Shown here: positions 42,301-45,632 of the stretch, piece by piece
Layout of the letters: each line of letters starts with the position of its first letter
How positions within the stretch are numbered: position 1 is the stretch's first letter
Origin: Anaspis maculata
Lineage: Eukaryota > Arthropoda > Insecta > Coleoptera > Scraptiidae
DNA: 64,000 nucleotides
Assembly: GCA_949128115.1 (NCBI GenBank)
Contig: OX421965.1
Location: 35,893,681 to 35,957,680 of the forward strand
Direction of reading: 5' to 3'
Notes under the pieces: generated by a model
Databases searched by the model: none
What the model was told of the DNA's origin: nothing
What the model saw: only the letters and a program-made list of their open reading frames with translations
Made by a program: the position numbers and the translations under genes

Positions 42301-43326
42301 GTGGTTAACGTAACGAATCAGCATAGGAGTTAAAGGCGCATCTGGCCTAGCTGGAAGGAGAATTGGGCACCGCCAGCACCACTTCCAACCTAGCTGATAG
42401 CGGACGAACTCCCGAACTTACCATGCAGTTTCCTGTAAGGACGTTCTATACTTCTCTGTTTTTTACCATGTAAATTAATTTACGCTCGCTAGCAGTTCTG
42501 GTGAGTGAGATTAAAGGCCTTGTAATGATCAAGCTACATTTGTTTCTTCCTAGATTTCTTGTTCAGAATGAGAAATAAAGCAACCTGCAGCAACACAGAG
42601 AGTTCGTCGATAAAGGCGCCACTGGGCTCAGCACCCAGCAGTTGGATCAACTTTGAGTATGGGCTACGTGCATGACATGTAACGCCGCGGCAGGATGTGA
42701 AGTTCTTGTTGGACTCCATTTGGTTAGAGATCATCTCACTAGGTGGCGCTTGTGTCGATAAAAAAAACCGTCACTTTTCGCTGCTGTCATTCTGTCAACC
42801 GTTAACCAAGAACCAAACTGTCGACCATTTGGTGGTAGCGGTAGCCCATCACAACAATACAAAAGCACAAGAAATGAATGTTAAAACCATGCAACCACGT
42901 CAAAGCTGTCTGCTGTCAAGGAAGTCCAACAAGAATTTCTTATTTTCACCACCAATGGCTCTGTACGTCCTATACGTTGACCGCTCAAGGTCATGCACAT
43001 AATTAGCTAAAAAGGCCGATTCGTCACCGTACGATAATACACATTATATACTCATATCAACATGAGAACATGGCCAACTTGAAATACAATGTAAGGATAG
43101 ATTGTGAACCGAAACGGTCCAAAATGCGCAGAACGTGACCAGAATGACCTCGTTCAATCGAAAACTATACTACTACAGTCTATTTTATAATTGTGAAACT
43201 GGAAATCTTACCTGTTTGCAAGAATATGAAGGCTAAAAAGGCAACAACAGTGTATGCGGTGAGCAGCGGTACCGTATCGGTGGTCAGCGGACGAGACTTG
43301 CCCCGTGGGTCTGTGCGCATGCCCAT
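1..43326 (-). CDS. tutl: turtle (IGSF9/Dasm1-like Ig-FN3 cell adhesion receptor), 13 coding exons, 3' incomplete
   Basis: This entry spans the whole gene; the exons are listed separately. Joining the 13 exons gives 2,778 nt (926 codons) with no stop and matching phases at every junction. The protein has a signal peptide (about residues 1-43) and five Ig domains with cysteine pairs C60-C137, C185-C234, C276-C329, C372-C423 and C468-C518. FN3 domains follow at about 540-633 and 661-757, then a membrane helix at about 762-785 and a basic segment KICNKRKRRKQEK. Turtle is a neuronal surface protein known in flies for axon and dendrite self-recognition, branching and tiling. I identify it from near-verbatim family segments such as DAVHITAILGE, IPIYIWYESYP, GEKVQFTCEAK and MVACRITD. 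Borderless and other relatives fit less well, because the membrane and juxtamembrane blocks are turtle-specific. Introns 11 (94 bp) and 6 (247 bp) are short; most others are kilobases long. The rest of the tail lies beyond base 1. Confidence 0.96.
1121..1242. repeat. near-perfect hairpin repeat with 17-bp core shared with 17.6 kb
   Basis: The left arm (about 1121-1174) contains TCAAATCTGGCGTCCAAG and returns as its reverse complement in the right arm (about 1192-1242), with about 17 bp of loop. Both strands show similar ORFs only because of this symmetry. The right arm starts within CTGCTTTCGGCCAGAGC (1189-1205), which recurs exactly in the hairpin at 17602-17728 although the outer arms differ. 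It looks like a small fold-back element; no clear target duplication is seen. Confidence 0.8.
1930..2985. mobile_element. 1.06-kb non-autonomous element with about 370-bp inverted arms
   Basis: The outer ends read CTGCTGGGCAACGAAGTTGT at 1930 and the diverged reverse complement ending CAGCAG at 2985. The arms stay alignable to about 2300 and from about 2620, leaving a 300-bp centre. Inside each arm, not at the tip, is a CAGGGTG box flanked by TA (2099-2105 and 2810-2816). The centre may hold a transposase scrap (2327-2524). This resembles the elements at 23165-24435 and 51-56 kb. The transposase type is inferred to be Tc1/mariner from the TA-flanked CAGGGTG ends. Confidence 0.75.
2327..2524 (+). 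pseudogene. possible Tc1/mariner DDE transposase fragment
   Basis: This 65-codon open stretch in the centre of the inverted-repeat element contains SLGQFHSQHNPNIWCEA. It recalls the region after the second catalytic segment of insect mariner-type transposases, where a short G-x-x-x-x-x-x-N-x-x-x-W pattern is common. It has no catalytic residues that I can assign and is far shorter than a full transposase of about 340 residues. The call rests on pattern memory and could be chance. Confidence 0.3.
3314..3924. mobile_element. 0.6-kb TA-flanked TIR element, copy 1, with repeated internal motif
   Basis: The ends read CCGATGGCGAAGAACAGCAA and, inverted, TTGCTGTTCTTCGCCATCGA, each next to TA. A second copy lies at 48686-49292 in the same orientation with only scattered differences. 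The body carries the motif AACCTTCTATGTCA or AACCTCCTATGTCA at 3332, 3365, 3492 and 3609, a degraded one near 3551, and inverted versions near 3860 and 3892. No transposase is encoded; the local ORFs simply run through the motif copies. TA duplication suggests a Tc1/mariner-type non-autonomous element. Confidence 0.85.
6294..6459. repeat. imperfect inverted repeat
   Basis: The segment acattccgctatgatatgcg at 6294 pairs with the reverse complement ending gcggaacgt at 6459. Further in, atcattg-type stretches also pair. It is probably a worn MITE; no target duplication is clear. Confidence 0.45.
6676..6874. repeat. 200-bp element with 24-bp inverted ends
   Basis: AGGGACCTGTGGGCGGGGCT at 6676 returns inverted at 6851-6874 with about 4 mismatches. 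These GC-rich arms flank about 150 bp of ordinary intron sequence. The size fits a small MITE. Confidence 0.55.
7354..7390. repeat. short GC-rich hairpin
   Basis: GATTCCCCGATATGTAAGC at 7354 is followed by GCTTACATCGGGGGATC. This gives a stem of about 17 bp with a tiny loop, 80 bp downstream of the exon 12 donor in the sense of the gene. It could influence retention of intron 12, but that is speculation. Confidence 0.5.
7473..7551 (-). CDS. tutl: tutl exon 12, juxtamembrane tail
   Basis: This 79-nt exon encodes residues 799-825, starting AYNMVACRITDSRN and ending SQVPLKK. The block MVACRITD is a hallmark of insect turtle just after the basic stop-transfer segment. The acceptor is ttttccag at 7552-7553 and the donor is gtaagt at 7467-7472. 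Its length is 1 modulo 3, so skipping it changes the frame unless the 7-nt upstream acceptor of exon 13 is used. If the intron were retained, the last codon AAG would be followed at once by TAA, giving a short-tailed receptor of 825 residues. Confidence 0.92.
7646..7873 (-). CDS. tutl: tutl exon 11, end of FN3-2 and transmembrane helix
   Basis: The exon (228 nt, phase 1 at both ends) encodes residues 723-799. It opens VKNLVGGRTYYFRILAYS, the last strands of the second FN3 domain, and continues through PARVKHKAI. The membrane span is about 762-785 (AITAGVVGGILFFIVAIILS), followed by the basic anchor KICNKRKRRKQEK. This membrane block is almost invariant in insect turtle and gives the most secure identification. 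The acceptor is ttccag at 7874 and the donor is gtaaat. Only 94 bp of intron separate it from exon 12. Confidence 0.96.
7874..9332 (-). other. tutl intron 10
   Basis: The intron contains a MITE at 8093-8386. I see nothing else I can name; the longer ORFs here show no family resemblance. Confidence 0.85.
8093..8386. mobile_element. fold-back MITE with 7-bp target duplication
   Basis: CGTTGTATGTTAA at 8093 mirrors TTAACATACAACG ending at 8386. Inner stretches also pair: tagatggcg with cgccatcta, and the GGCCAATGGTTG-type segment with its complement. The element is flanked by ATAGCAC on both sides (8086-8092 and 8387-8393), or GATAGCAC if one terminal base is counted differently. A 7-8 bp duplication points to a hAT- or P-like superfamily. 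No protein is encoded. Confidence 0.85.
9333..9518 (-). CDS. tutl: tutl exon 10, main part of FN3-2
   Basis: The exon (186 nt, phase 1 at both ends) encodes residues 661-723. It starts GPKPGVPRNLTVTEISNGFL and includes ITWQPPLERANLVQHYAIKY and WKTLNKAQIRPEDTQYL. The tryptophan of the B strand (ITWQPP) and the Y-x-I-K-Y pattern of the C strand mark an FN3 fold. FN3 domains space the Ig array from the membrane. The acceptor is catttag at 9519-9520 and the donor is gtaagt at 9327-9332. Confidence 0.95.
9519..10246 (-). other. tutl intron 9, with hairpin at 9574-9669
   Basis: Within the intron, GCCGATTCAAATTGAACGAA near 9574 pairs with the reverse complement ending at 9669, a stem of about 25 bp. 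This is probably another small fold-back repeat. A poly-T run lies near 9830. Nothing else is recognised. Confidence 0.6.
10247..10327 (-). CDS. tutl: tutl exon 9, 27-residue linker between FN3 domains (likely cassette)
   Basis: This 81-nt exon is too short to be obvious as an ORF. On the minus strand, cattccag (acceptor at 10328-10329) precedes codons for DILDYSNVILPTDSTGSAF, then IPPVYRPK, and the exon ends before gtagtt (10241-10246). The phase is 1 at both ends, so inclusion adds 27 residues and omission keeps the frame. The LPTDSTG segment agrees with what I recall of the inter-FN3 linker in other insect turtle proteins. It is probably an extended, flexible spacer. Confidence 0.82.
10391..10702. 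mobile_element. MITE with GGCTACGTTTACACCG ends
   Basis: GGCTACGTTTACACCG at 10391 is mirrored by CGGTGTAAACGTAGCC ending at 10702. Internal subterminal copies of GTGTAAACG-like sequence occur near 10462 and 10613. AGT flanks both ends, a possible 3-bp duplication, which would suit a PIF/Harbinger-like element, though AGT is not the usual TWA. It ends 63 bp upstream of exon 9. Confidence 0.75.
12380..12870. repeat. degenerate GGAACTC/GAATTCC-rich tract
   Basis: About 490 bp is built of variants of GGAACTC, GGAATTCCGG and AAACTCGC, repeated irregularly on the plus strand. It looks like an old minisatellite that has lost its period. ORFs in it are compositional artefacts. Confidence 0.55.
13145..13353. 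mobile_element. palindromic mariner-type MITE, TA flanked
   Basis: Arms of about 97 bp (from CAGTTGGGAGCGAAATGATT at 13145, mirrored to 13353) match with about four mismatches around a loop of about 20 bp. The ends are TA-CAGTTGGG and CCCAACTG-TA, the classic form of Tc1/mariner insertion at TA. High arm identity suggests recent activity or conversion between arms. It encodes no protein. Confidence 0.88.
15035..15617 (-). CDS. tutl: tutl exon 8, Ig5 and FN3-1
   Basis: The largest exon here (583 nt) encodes residues 440-634. Ig5 runs from about 445 to 535 with C468 (VEMHCEAQ) and C518 (DFGFYQCV). FN3-1 follows from HAPYNLTGN (about 541), with the core TLTWLPGYSGG, YTIWYREAG and TTYEFQVIGKNALGDG. 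The acceptor is gcacaaaa-side ccag at 15618 and the donor is gtgagc at 15029-15034. It is noticeably GC-richer than its surroundings, and this creates long but meaningless antisense ORFs. Confidence 0.97.
15618..15980 (-). other. tutl intron 7, with diverged 80-bp duplication
   Basis: Two related stretches, about 15680-15752 and 15822-15892, share ACTGTCAG-AAACG and end in CGTACTAGAACTA. This is a local tandem duplication inside a 363-bp intron. Nothing else is recognised. Confidence 0.6.
15981..16252 (-). CDS. tutl: tutl exon 7, Ig4
   Basis: The exon (272 nt) encodes residues 349-439, a single Ig domain. It includes PAKVTFTPTIQYLPFRLAGV, C372 in VQCYIKANP, the core tryptophan in VTWTKDKRLLEPY, and C423 in HQGRYTCTPYNAQG. 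It enters in phase 1 (TAT split across the junction) and ends on a codon boundary. The acceptor is gttttcag at 16253 and the donor is gtagat at 15975-15980. One Ig per exon is typical of this family. Confidence 0.97.
16500..16731 (-). CDS. tutl: tutl exon 6, Ig3
   Basis: The exon (232 nt) encodes residues 272-349. It starts VQFTCEAKAQPGNVTVKWFR (C276) and contains GSLVINPVSSDDSGQYLCEV (C329) and SNGIGEPQSASAYLNVE. The D-x-G-x-Y-x-C signature is intact. The acceptor is cttttgcag and the donor is gtgagc at 16494-16499. Ig3 is one of the adhesive ectodomain modules. Confidence 0.97.
17602..17728. repeat. hairpin repeat sharing its core with 1121-1242
   Basis: The left arm ACGATCAACAAAATTCGGAA (from about 17602) returns inverted in the right arm ending at 17728, and pairing extends through GGTAGGCTG. 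The right arm begins in CTGCTTTCGGCCAGAGC (17671-17687), identical to 1189-1205. The arms are otherwise unrelated to those of the first hairpin. Confidence 0.75.
18340..18975 (-). pseudogene. internally deleted Tc1/mariner-type transposase remnant
   Basis: In shifting minus-strand frames one can read an N-terminal helix-turn-helix region (PSRRAILNLITKFEQ near 18950, then ENIAAVAESIAEKPRLSTP and LHRILHKDL). This is followed directly by a C-terminal catalytic part (FHQDGTTRHTSHETINLLRE, WPPRSCD, and near 18480 IGAVINEIELNLCENVMRN). The middle of the enzyme is missing and stops and frameshifts are frequent, so it is dead. The order and spacing match insect IS630/Tc1/mariner transposases. It is oriented like tutl. 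Confidence 0.75.
19080..19412 (+). mobile_element. tRNA-derived SINE
   Basis: A promoter-like head with the RNA polymerase III B box GGTTCGAATCC (19135-19145) lies about 55 bp from the likely start. It is followed by about 230 bp of unique-looking body and a tail of AAATAAATAAATA (19397-19409). An A box is not convincing. The B box, length of about 330 bp and A-rich repeated tail are what a tRNA-derived SINE shows. It is not a functional tRNA gene, since no cloverleaf can be drawn. Confidence 0.75.
19927..20305. repeat. two diverged tandem copies of a ~205-bp unit
   Basis: Unit one (about 19927-20110) and unit two (about 20131-20305) align through TCTACGTCTATTAAACGCAA against TCTACGTTCATAAAACGCAA, then TGACTTGAATAAGACG against TAACTTGAATAATACG. 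The motif TAGACGT recurs several times. It is probably a short satellite or a transposon subterminal array. Confidence 0.6.
20649..20830 (-). CDS. tutl: tutl exon 5, second half of Ig2
   Basis: The exon (182 nt) encodes residues 211-271: IFNDGTELRISNIRHEDIGD, C234 in YTCIARNGEGQISH, then VIIAGGAVIMVPPTNQTKLE and GEK. It completes the Ig2 fold and gives the linker into Ig3. The acceptor is ccctttag at 20831-20832 and the donor is gtaccc at 20643-20648. The NQT sequon could be glycosylated. Confidence 0.97.
20831..21148 (-). other. tutl intron 4 (318 bp)
   Basis: Nothing recognisable lies between the gtaaac donor and the ctttag acceptor. Confidence 0.85.
21149..21378 (-). CDS. tutl: tutl exon 4, end of Ig1 and first half of Ig2
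   Basis: The exon (230 nt) encodes residues 134-211. YECKVVFLNRSPNSHKNGTW supplies the second Ig1 cysteine (C137) and an NGT sequon. FHLDVHAPPRFTDTPSDII is the inter-domain linker. NLGDAIILSCTAEGTPTPEI holds C185 of Ig2 and ILWYKDANPVEP its core tryptophan. It enters with a split TGG codon and leaves in phase 1. The acceptor is tgtttag at 21379-21380 and the donor is gtaaac at 21143-21148. Confidence 0.97.
23165..24435. mobile_element. 1.27-kb element with ~560-bp inverted arms
   Basis: GTTAGCCTTAACTTTTGGCA at 23165 pairs with the diverged complement ending GGCTAAC at 24435. Pairing can be followed to about 23725 and from about 23910, leaving about 190 bp of loop. A TA-CAGGGTG box lies inside the left arm at 23233, and its mate at 24361-24375 is worn. 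Arm divergence is visible but moderate, so the element is not very recent. It has no coding capacity. It belongs with the structures at 1930-2985 and 51-56 kb. Confidence 0.8.
25037..25369 (+). pseudogene. duplicated scraps of Ty3/gypsy RNase H
   Basis: Two segments, 25037-about 25130 and 25301-25369, each read NYSTM followed by D or V and then REALA, in frame on the plus strand. This is the start of the RNase H domain in Ty3/gypsy pol. Both are followed by similar text ending GATCCATCACG, so they are duplicates. Between them, gaatgcgatagcaaatat is mirrored near 25235-25255. Neither has a usable reading frame beyond about 30 codons. They are remnants only. Confidence 0.6.
26306..26457 (-). 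CDS. tutl: tutl exon 3, middle of Ig1
   Basis: The exon (152 nt) is not part of any long ORF and was found by translating the minus strand. Residues 84-134 begin GQDIPIYIWYESYPTHSGEG and continue YEGRVSRVSPDSPYGAASLN to LTNIRESDQGW. This is the most conserved part of turtle Ig1. The start on GGACAG uses the acceptor tttaaag at 26458-26459. An AG six bases further in would remove two residues (GQ). The donor is gtgagt at 26300-26305, and the final TGG is completed by exon 4. Confidence 0.95.
26458..28505 (-). other. tutl intron 2 (2.0 kb), with CAT microsatellite
   Basis: A run of about seven CAT units lies at 28425-28446, 60 bp from exon 2. I see no transposon with clear ends. The remainder is ordinary AT-rich intron. 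Confidence 0.8.
28506..28639 (-). CDS. tutl: tutl exon 2, start of Ig1
   Basis: The exon (134 nt) encodes residues 39-83: GFCFQDAVHITAILGESVVF, C60 in NCHVEFPDGHPVPYVLQWEK, then KVGET. The acceptor is tttgcag at 28640-28642 and the donor is gtagga at 28500-28505. A second potential donor, gtaggc, lies 12 nt inside the exon; its use would delete V-G-E-T in frame. DAVHITAILGE is the diagnostic start of the mature turtle ectodomain. Confidence 0.97.
29732..30184 (+). mobile_element. solo LTR, probably Ty3/gypsy-like
   Basis: The 453-bp unit starts TGTTACGAGC and ends TTCCGTAACA, giving a 7-bp terminal inverted repeat TGTTACG/CGTAACA. It is flanked by ATAT on both sides (29728-29731 and 30185-30188), a 4-bp target duplication. 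Inside are a TATA box (29985-29991) and, about 130 bp later, AATAAA (30120-30125), in the order expected for U3-R-U5 on the plus strand. No internal retrotransposon lies next to it, so it is a solo LTR left by recombination. The superfamily is inferred from duplication length. Confidence 0.78.
31090..32460 (-). pseudogene. broken BEL/Pao reverse transcriptase and RNase H region
   Basis: The segment 32069-32431 contains SDITILYKQVMVDESQ and NTVTYGTAAASFLAIRCL, the part of the reverse transcriptase around the first catalytic aspartate and the following conserved strand. The segment 31596-31886 reads SVPRLELCGAQLLAQL, the start of the RNase H domain. The segment 31353-31535 has HISGKDNPADLLSRSIS, its end. 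The segment 31090-31356 has DEPCWP and GPLTMTELNDS. The catalytic YxDD part of the reverse transcriptase lies in a gap, and several frame changes separate the pieces. It cannot encode an enzyme. Confidence 0.72.
32578..33356 (-). pseudogene. BEL/Pao aspartic protease remnant, catalytic residue lost
   Basis: Minus-strand reading frames at 33051-33356 and 32578-33063 give ARILLGSGSLSSFVTSSFCE and, further on, DTPGKIDILLGADYFWEV. These are the flap and core of the retropepsin-like protease of BEL/Pao elements. The family uses an Asp-Ser-Gly triad, but here the first residue is Gly (GSG), so the enzyme would be inactive. A frameshift separates the two halves. Confidence 0.72.
33779..33864. promoter_or_regulatory. 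candidate enhancer: TAAT/ATTA cluster 1
   Basis: About six TAAT cores occur in 85 bp (gataatcc, cattaatc, caattaaa, taaattag, gttaatg, ctaattg), separated by GC-rich spacers. This is typical of homeodomain-bound elements. Similar clusters follow at 34840-34878 and 35823-35870. The surrounding 2.5 kb shows no transposon ends, unlike most of the window. Function is inferred. Confidence 0.3.
34045..34099. other. 55-bp hairpin, possible small-RNA precursor
   Basis: CTCGCTGCTGGCTCTCCCT is followed after 15 bp by AGGGAGAGCCAGAGCAGCGA. The stem is about 19 bp with one 2-nt bulge. The size and bulge are compatible with a short pre-miRNA on either strand, but nothing shows expression. It sits beside the TAAT-cluster region of intron 1. 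Confidence 0.3.
35823..35880. promoter_or_regulatory. candidate enhancer: TAATTA cluster 3
   Basis: AAATTAATTAGCGAATTATG and GTAATTAATC occur within 50 bp, giving paired TAATTA sites inside a GC-richer island (35.65-36.05 kb). Such paired sites bind homeodomain dimers. There is no direct evidence of activity. Confidence 0.28.
36363..36399 (+). repeat. GGA microsatellite
   Basis: About eleven GGA units on the plus strand are interrupted by GGG. The arginine-rich ORF across it is an artefact. About 240 bp downstream (36620-36645) is a TGTGAATAAATAATAAAG tail that may be the 3' end of a short retroelement. Confidence 0.85.
38940..39017 (+). repeat. two long G homopolymers (10 and 15 G)
   Basis: G10 at 38940-38949 and G15 at 39003-39017 lie 53 bp apart. 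On the transcribed strand of tutl they are C-runs, and the plus strand could form G-quadruplex-like structures. Runs this long are also prone to sequencing error. Confidence 0.85.
39256..39425 (+). repeat. degenerate minisatellite (about 40-bp period)
   Basis: Variants of TTGTTTATTTACCTAC repeat about every 40 bp four or more times. Two plus-strand ORFs through it are leucine/tyrosine-rich only because of the repeat. A TATG-type microsatellite lies just before (39143-39157). Confidence 0.6.
40157..40218 (+). repeat. 31-bp tandem duplication with LTR-leader-like text
   Basis: Two units, 40157-40187 and 40188-40218, differ at one base. Each contains GAAATGGTGC(C/T)GTGACCAGG, and a third partial unit follows. 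The TGGTGCCGTGACC segment resembles the primer-binding or leader region of insect LTR retrotransposons, so it may be a scrap of one. This resemblance is from memory only. Confidence 0.55.
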
Positions 43327-43374
43327 CCCGGCGGTCCCATACTCCCAGCTAGCGCACCCTCATTGCCGGCTTCT
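43212..43374 (-). CDS. tutl: tutl exon 1 (coding): 5'UTR end, start codon and signal peptide
   Basis: The acceptor cttacag-like site (tgttacag at 43375-43377, after a T-rich tract) opens an exon with 48 nt of leader, then ATG at 43326-43324 and 38 codons. A second in-frame ATG is codon 3. An in-frame TGA lies 12 codons upstream of the first ATG, so no earlier start is possible. Two upstream ATGs in other frames exist; one is a four-codon uORF. The peptide begins MGMRTDPRGKSRPL and then has a hydrophobic run (LLTAYTVVAFLAFIFLQTG) fit for a signal peptide. The donor gtaaga at 43206-43211 leaves phase 1, joining exon 2 to read QTG-FCFQDAVH. Discovery relied on this phase match. Confidence 0.88.
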
Positions 43375-44611
43375 CTGTAACAGAAAAAACAAAAATTTAA
43401 CATATTTTCACAACTTCCACGTGCAAAGTTTTCAAAATAAAAGCAAAACTTTAAAAGCTCTCATGTCAATTCACCAAGTAGATGCACAACAGCGGACGGT
43501 AAAGTTCTGCGTCAACAATATTATCGACTCCACTTGAGCTGCTCTCTATTTTCTATTAGACTTTATTACTTCATAATGAATATCATTAAAAAGCACAGGC
43601 CAATGTTGGAAGCTGTATGCTTTCCATATTGTTTCAGGTCACGGAAAGTTTGCATCCGCAATTTTTTGCTTCGCCCCACTCGTCCGGAAGTCAAGTGGCC
43701 CGATACTCGGCGTGAGAATGTTTGGTCTGTCGGTCTCTTGCGGTATTGACGAGAATTGGAGTACCTTTGAAATGATAATATGCCACTCGACCTAACCCGA
43801 GTTTTTCCAGCAACAAAGTGGGATTTGGATTATTGAACGCCAATTTTTATTGTTCTCCTAAATTTTATTCACTTCAAATTCAAGAGTTCGAGTTGAATTC
43901 GACGAATTTGTGTGTGTTTAGGCAATTTATTTGCATGCTGTTCAAATACCTCTTTGTACTCTTTGTTCAACAATAATTGCGAAACGTATTTCGATTTATC
44001 CGTGCTCCCCGGGCTGGTGTTTTGAGGGTCAGGCACCAAGCGAATGGCAGAGCCTTGTTGAATTTGGTTGAGTGCCCCATTTTTACATGTTTCCGACGAG
44101 TCGTACTTCTGGCTAGCACGACTCTTCCTGGCCTGGTATCAACGACGGAGAGCTTTGAAGTTTAGACATGGTTTTTTGCTCAGAGCAAACATGAAAACTG
44201 TAGTAGGTACTGAAATTCATGGATCACTATTAACTTTATGTATATTTTTATTTTTATCGATCACATATTTGAGATCAAAGCGTAGCAATAATCCATCAGA
44301 GAGCTTACTTCAAATGGAATACGAATGCCATTCAAGTGAATTCCTTTAGCCTTCACCTACGCCATAGGTACTGAGAATACAGCCGAATCGCATCCTTTTC
44401 ACCTTTTTTCCTCCGACGCGCCTAGTTCGGAACATACTCCGATATCACGTCCCCGCGTATATGCCATTCATCGGACGTAAATTCACCCTTGTGTAGCTTT
44501 ATCTAGCAAGGGAGGTATTTAGCAAATCCCTCCAGTGACGCACGAGGGGACCGAGAGGGAGAGCAGCAGCCATCAGCTTCGACTGCGAGCATTTATGGAG
44601 TGTATTAATTT

Positions 44612-44935
44612 TTAAACATCCATTGAAATGCCTATAGTTTGAATTCGGCAACAATGCTCAGTCCCCATTGTTATCTCGGCTGTTACCGATTCAATGTATT
44701 CAGATTCAGTTAGACAATCAACATCATTCGTCTTACATAGAGAGTCAACAGCTTGTGAACTGATTATAGTTGAATTATCAACTTGTGTGTGTGCGCGAAC
44801 TGAGAATGCACGTTGGCACTGTTGGCAGTTTCCCTTCTCTATATACAGTGATGGCGCAATATCACTGATGGCTGAGCTCGTCATACATAATTTCAGTTCA
44901 ATTAATGTCACCAGGCATTTGTTCAGAAAAACCAT
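44612..44935 (-). CDS. unrecognised 107-residue ORF
   Basis: The frame opens with ATG (MVFLNKCLVTLIEL) and runs to a stop at 44612, with a CQQC segment and an acidic, serine-rich second half (NDVDCLTESEYIESVTAE). Base use looks more balanced than in neighbouring chance ORFs. No domain is recognised and there is no evident splice context. It may be a transposon scrap or chance. Confidence 0.2.
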   Translation of the reverse strand: MVFLNKCLVTLIELKLCMTSSAISDIAPSLYIEKGNCQQCQRAFSVRAHTQVDNSTIISSQAVDSLCKTNDVDCLTESEYIESVTAEITMGTEHCCRIQTIGISMDV

Positions 44936-45584
44936 TGTGTTAGTGTGCCAGATCGGTCGCTTGAAACTGGTTCAAGTTCAACTGACACAATCATGCGGAC
45001 AAAGCGACAACGGTCACTGCCTCCAAGGCTCCAGTTTTCTTGTTGGAAATCTAGAGGTAGAAAACTTCACCTGAAAATTTAACGAGCGGAATAGGGCGAT
45101 TGCATGAAATTCGTTCACCTGATCACCGGTAGGCAGCGCAAGGATCTAGTTATGTTTTGACGTTTGTTACGGAATTGCATTGGGGCCATAGACAAGGATT
45201 GGGGCACATAACAGGTGGAAGAAGGGTGGAAGGCATTGTTAGAATGATTAGAAATCACAGTCTCGATCTCGTAAACGCCGAACAAACCAGTATGTGAACA
45301 AAACACGTAAAAGTGACAGTATTTAGTGAGATTAGTCCGGTTGACATTGACTCCGCATGGATGAAACTTGACAGATGACAATGACACTATTGACATTTTG
45401 CCATAAACTCCCTCTACATGCGATCACCCTATCATCTCTGTTATATGGATTGAAAATTCAGAACTGGGAAGGTGCACCTTCAACTTCAGCACTCAACATT
45501 TGTTGGTTAAAGCCAACGTAGAGGCTTCACACTCGGCTCCGAAATGTTCAAGGCATTCTGTCAAATTTATATTTCAAAGTGTTT

Positions 45585-45632
45585 TCCGAATGGTATTAAC
45601 GCAAATTGTTCTCCGAATGGTATTAACGCAAA
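45585..45632 (+). repeat. 27-bp-period tandem pair
   Basis: TCCGAATGGTATTAACGCAA occurs at 45585 and again at 45612, identical over 21 bp. Confidence 0.85.

Larger units (their letters stand above)
28640..43211 (-). other. tutl intron 1 (14.6 kb)
   Basis: This long intron separates the signal-peptide exon from Ig1. It holds a solo LTR (29732-30184), a decayed BEL/Pao pol (about 31000-33420), a transposon-poor stretch with TAAT clusters (33.6-36.1 kb) and a hairpin at 34045-34099. It also has a GGA microsatellite at 36363, G-runs at 38940 and 39003, a minisatellite at 39256-39425 and a 31-bp tandem repeat at 40157. In 36.6-38.9 and 40.5-43.2 kb I see nothing I can name. A large first intron carrying regulatory DNA is common for neuronal genes. 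Confidence 0.8.
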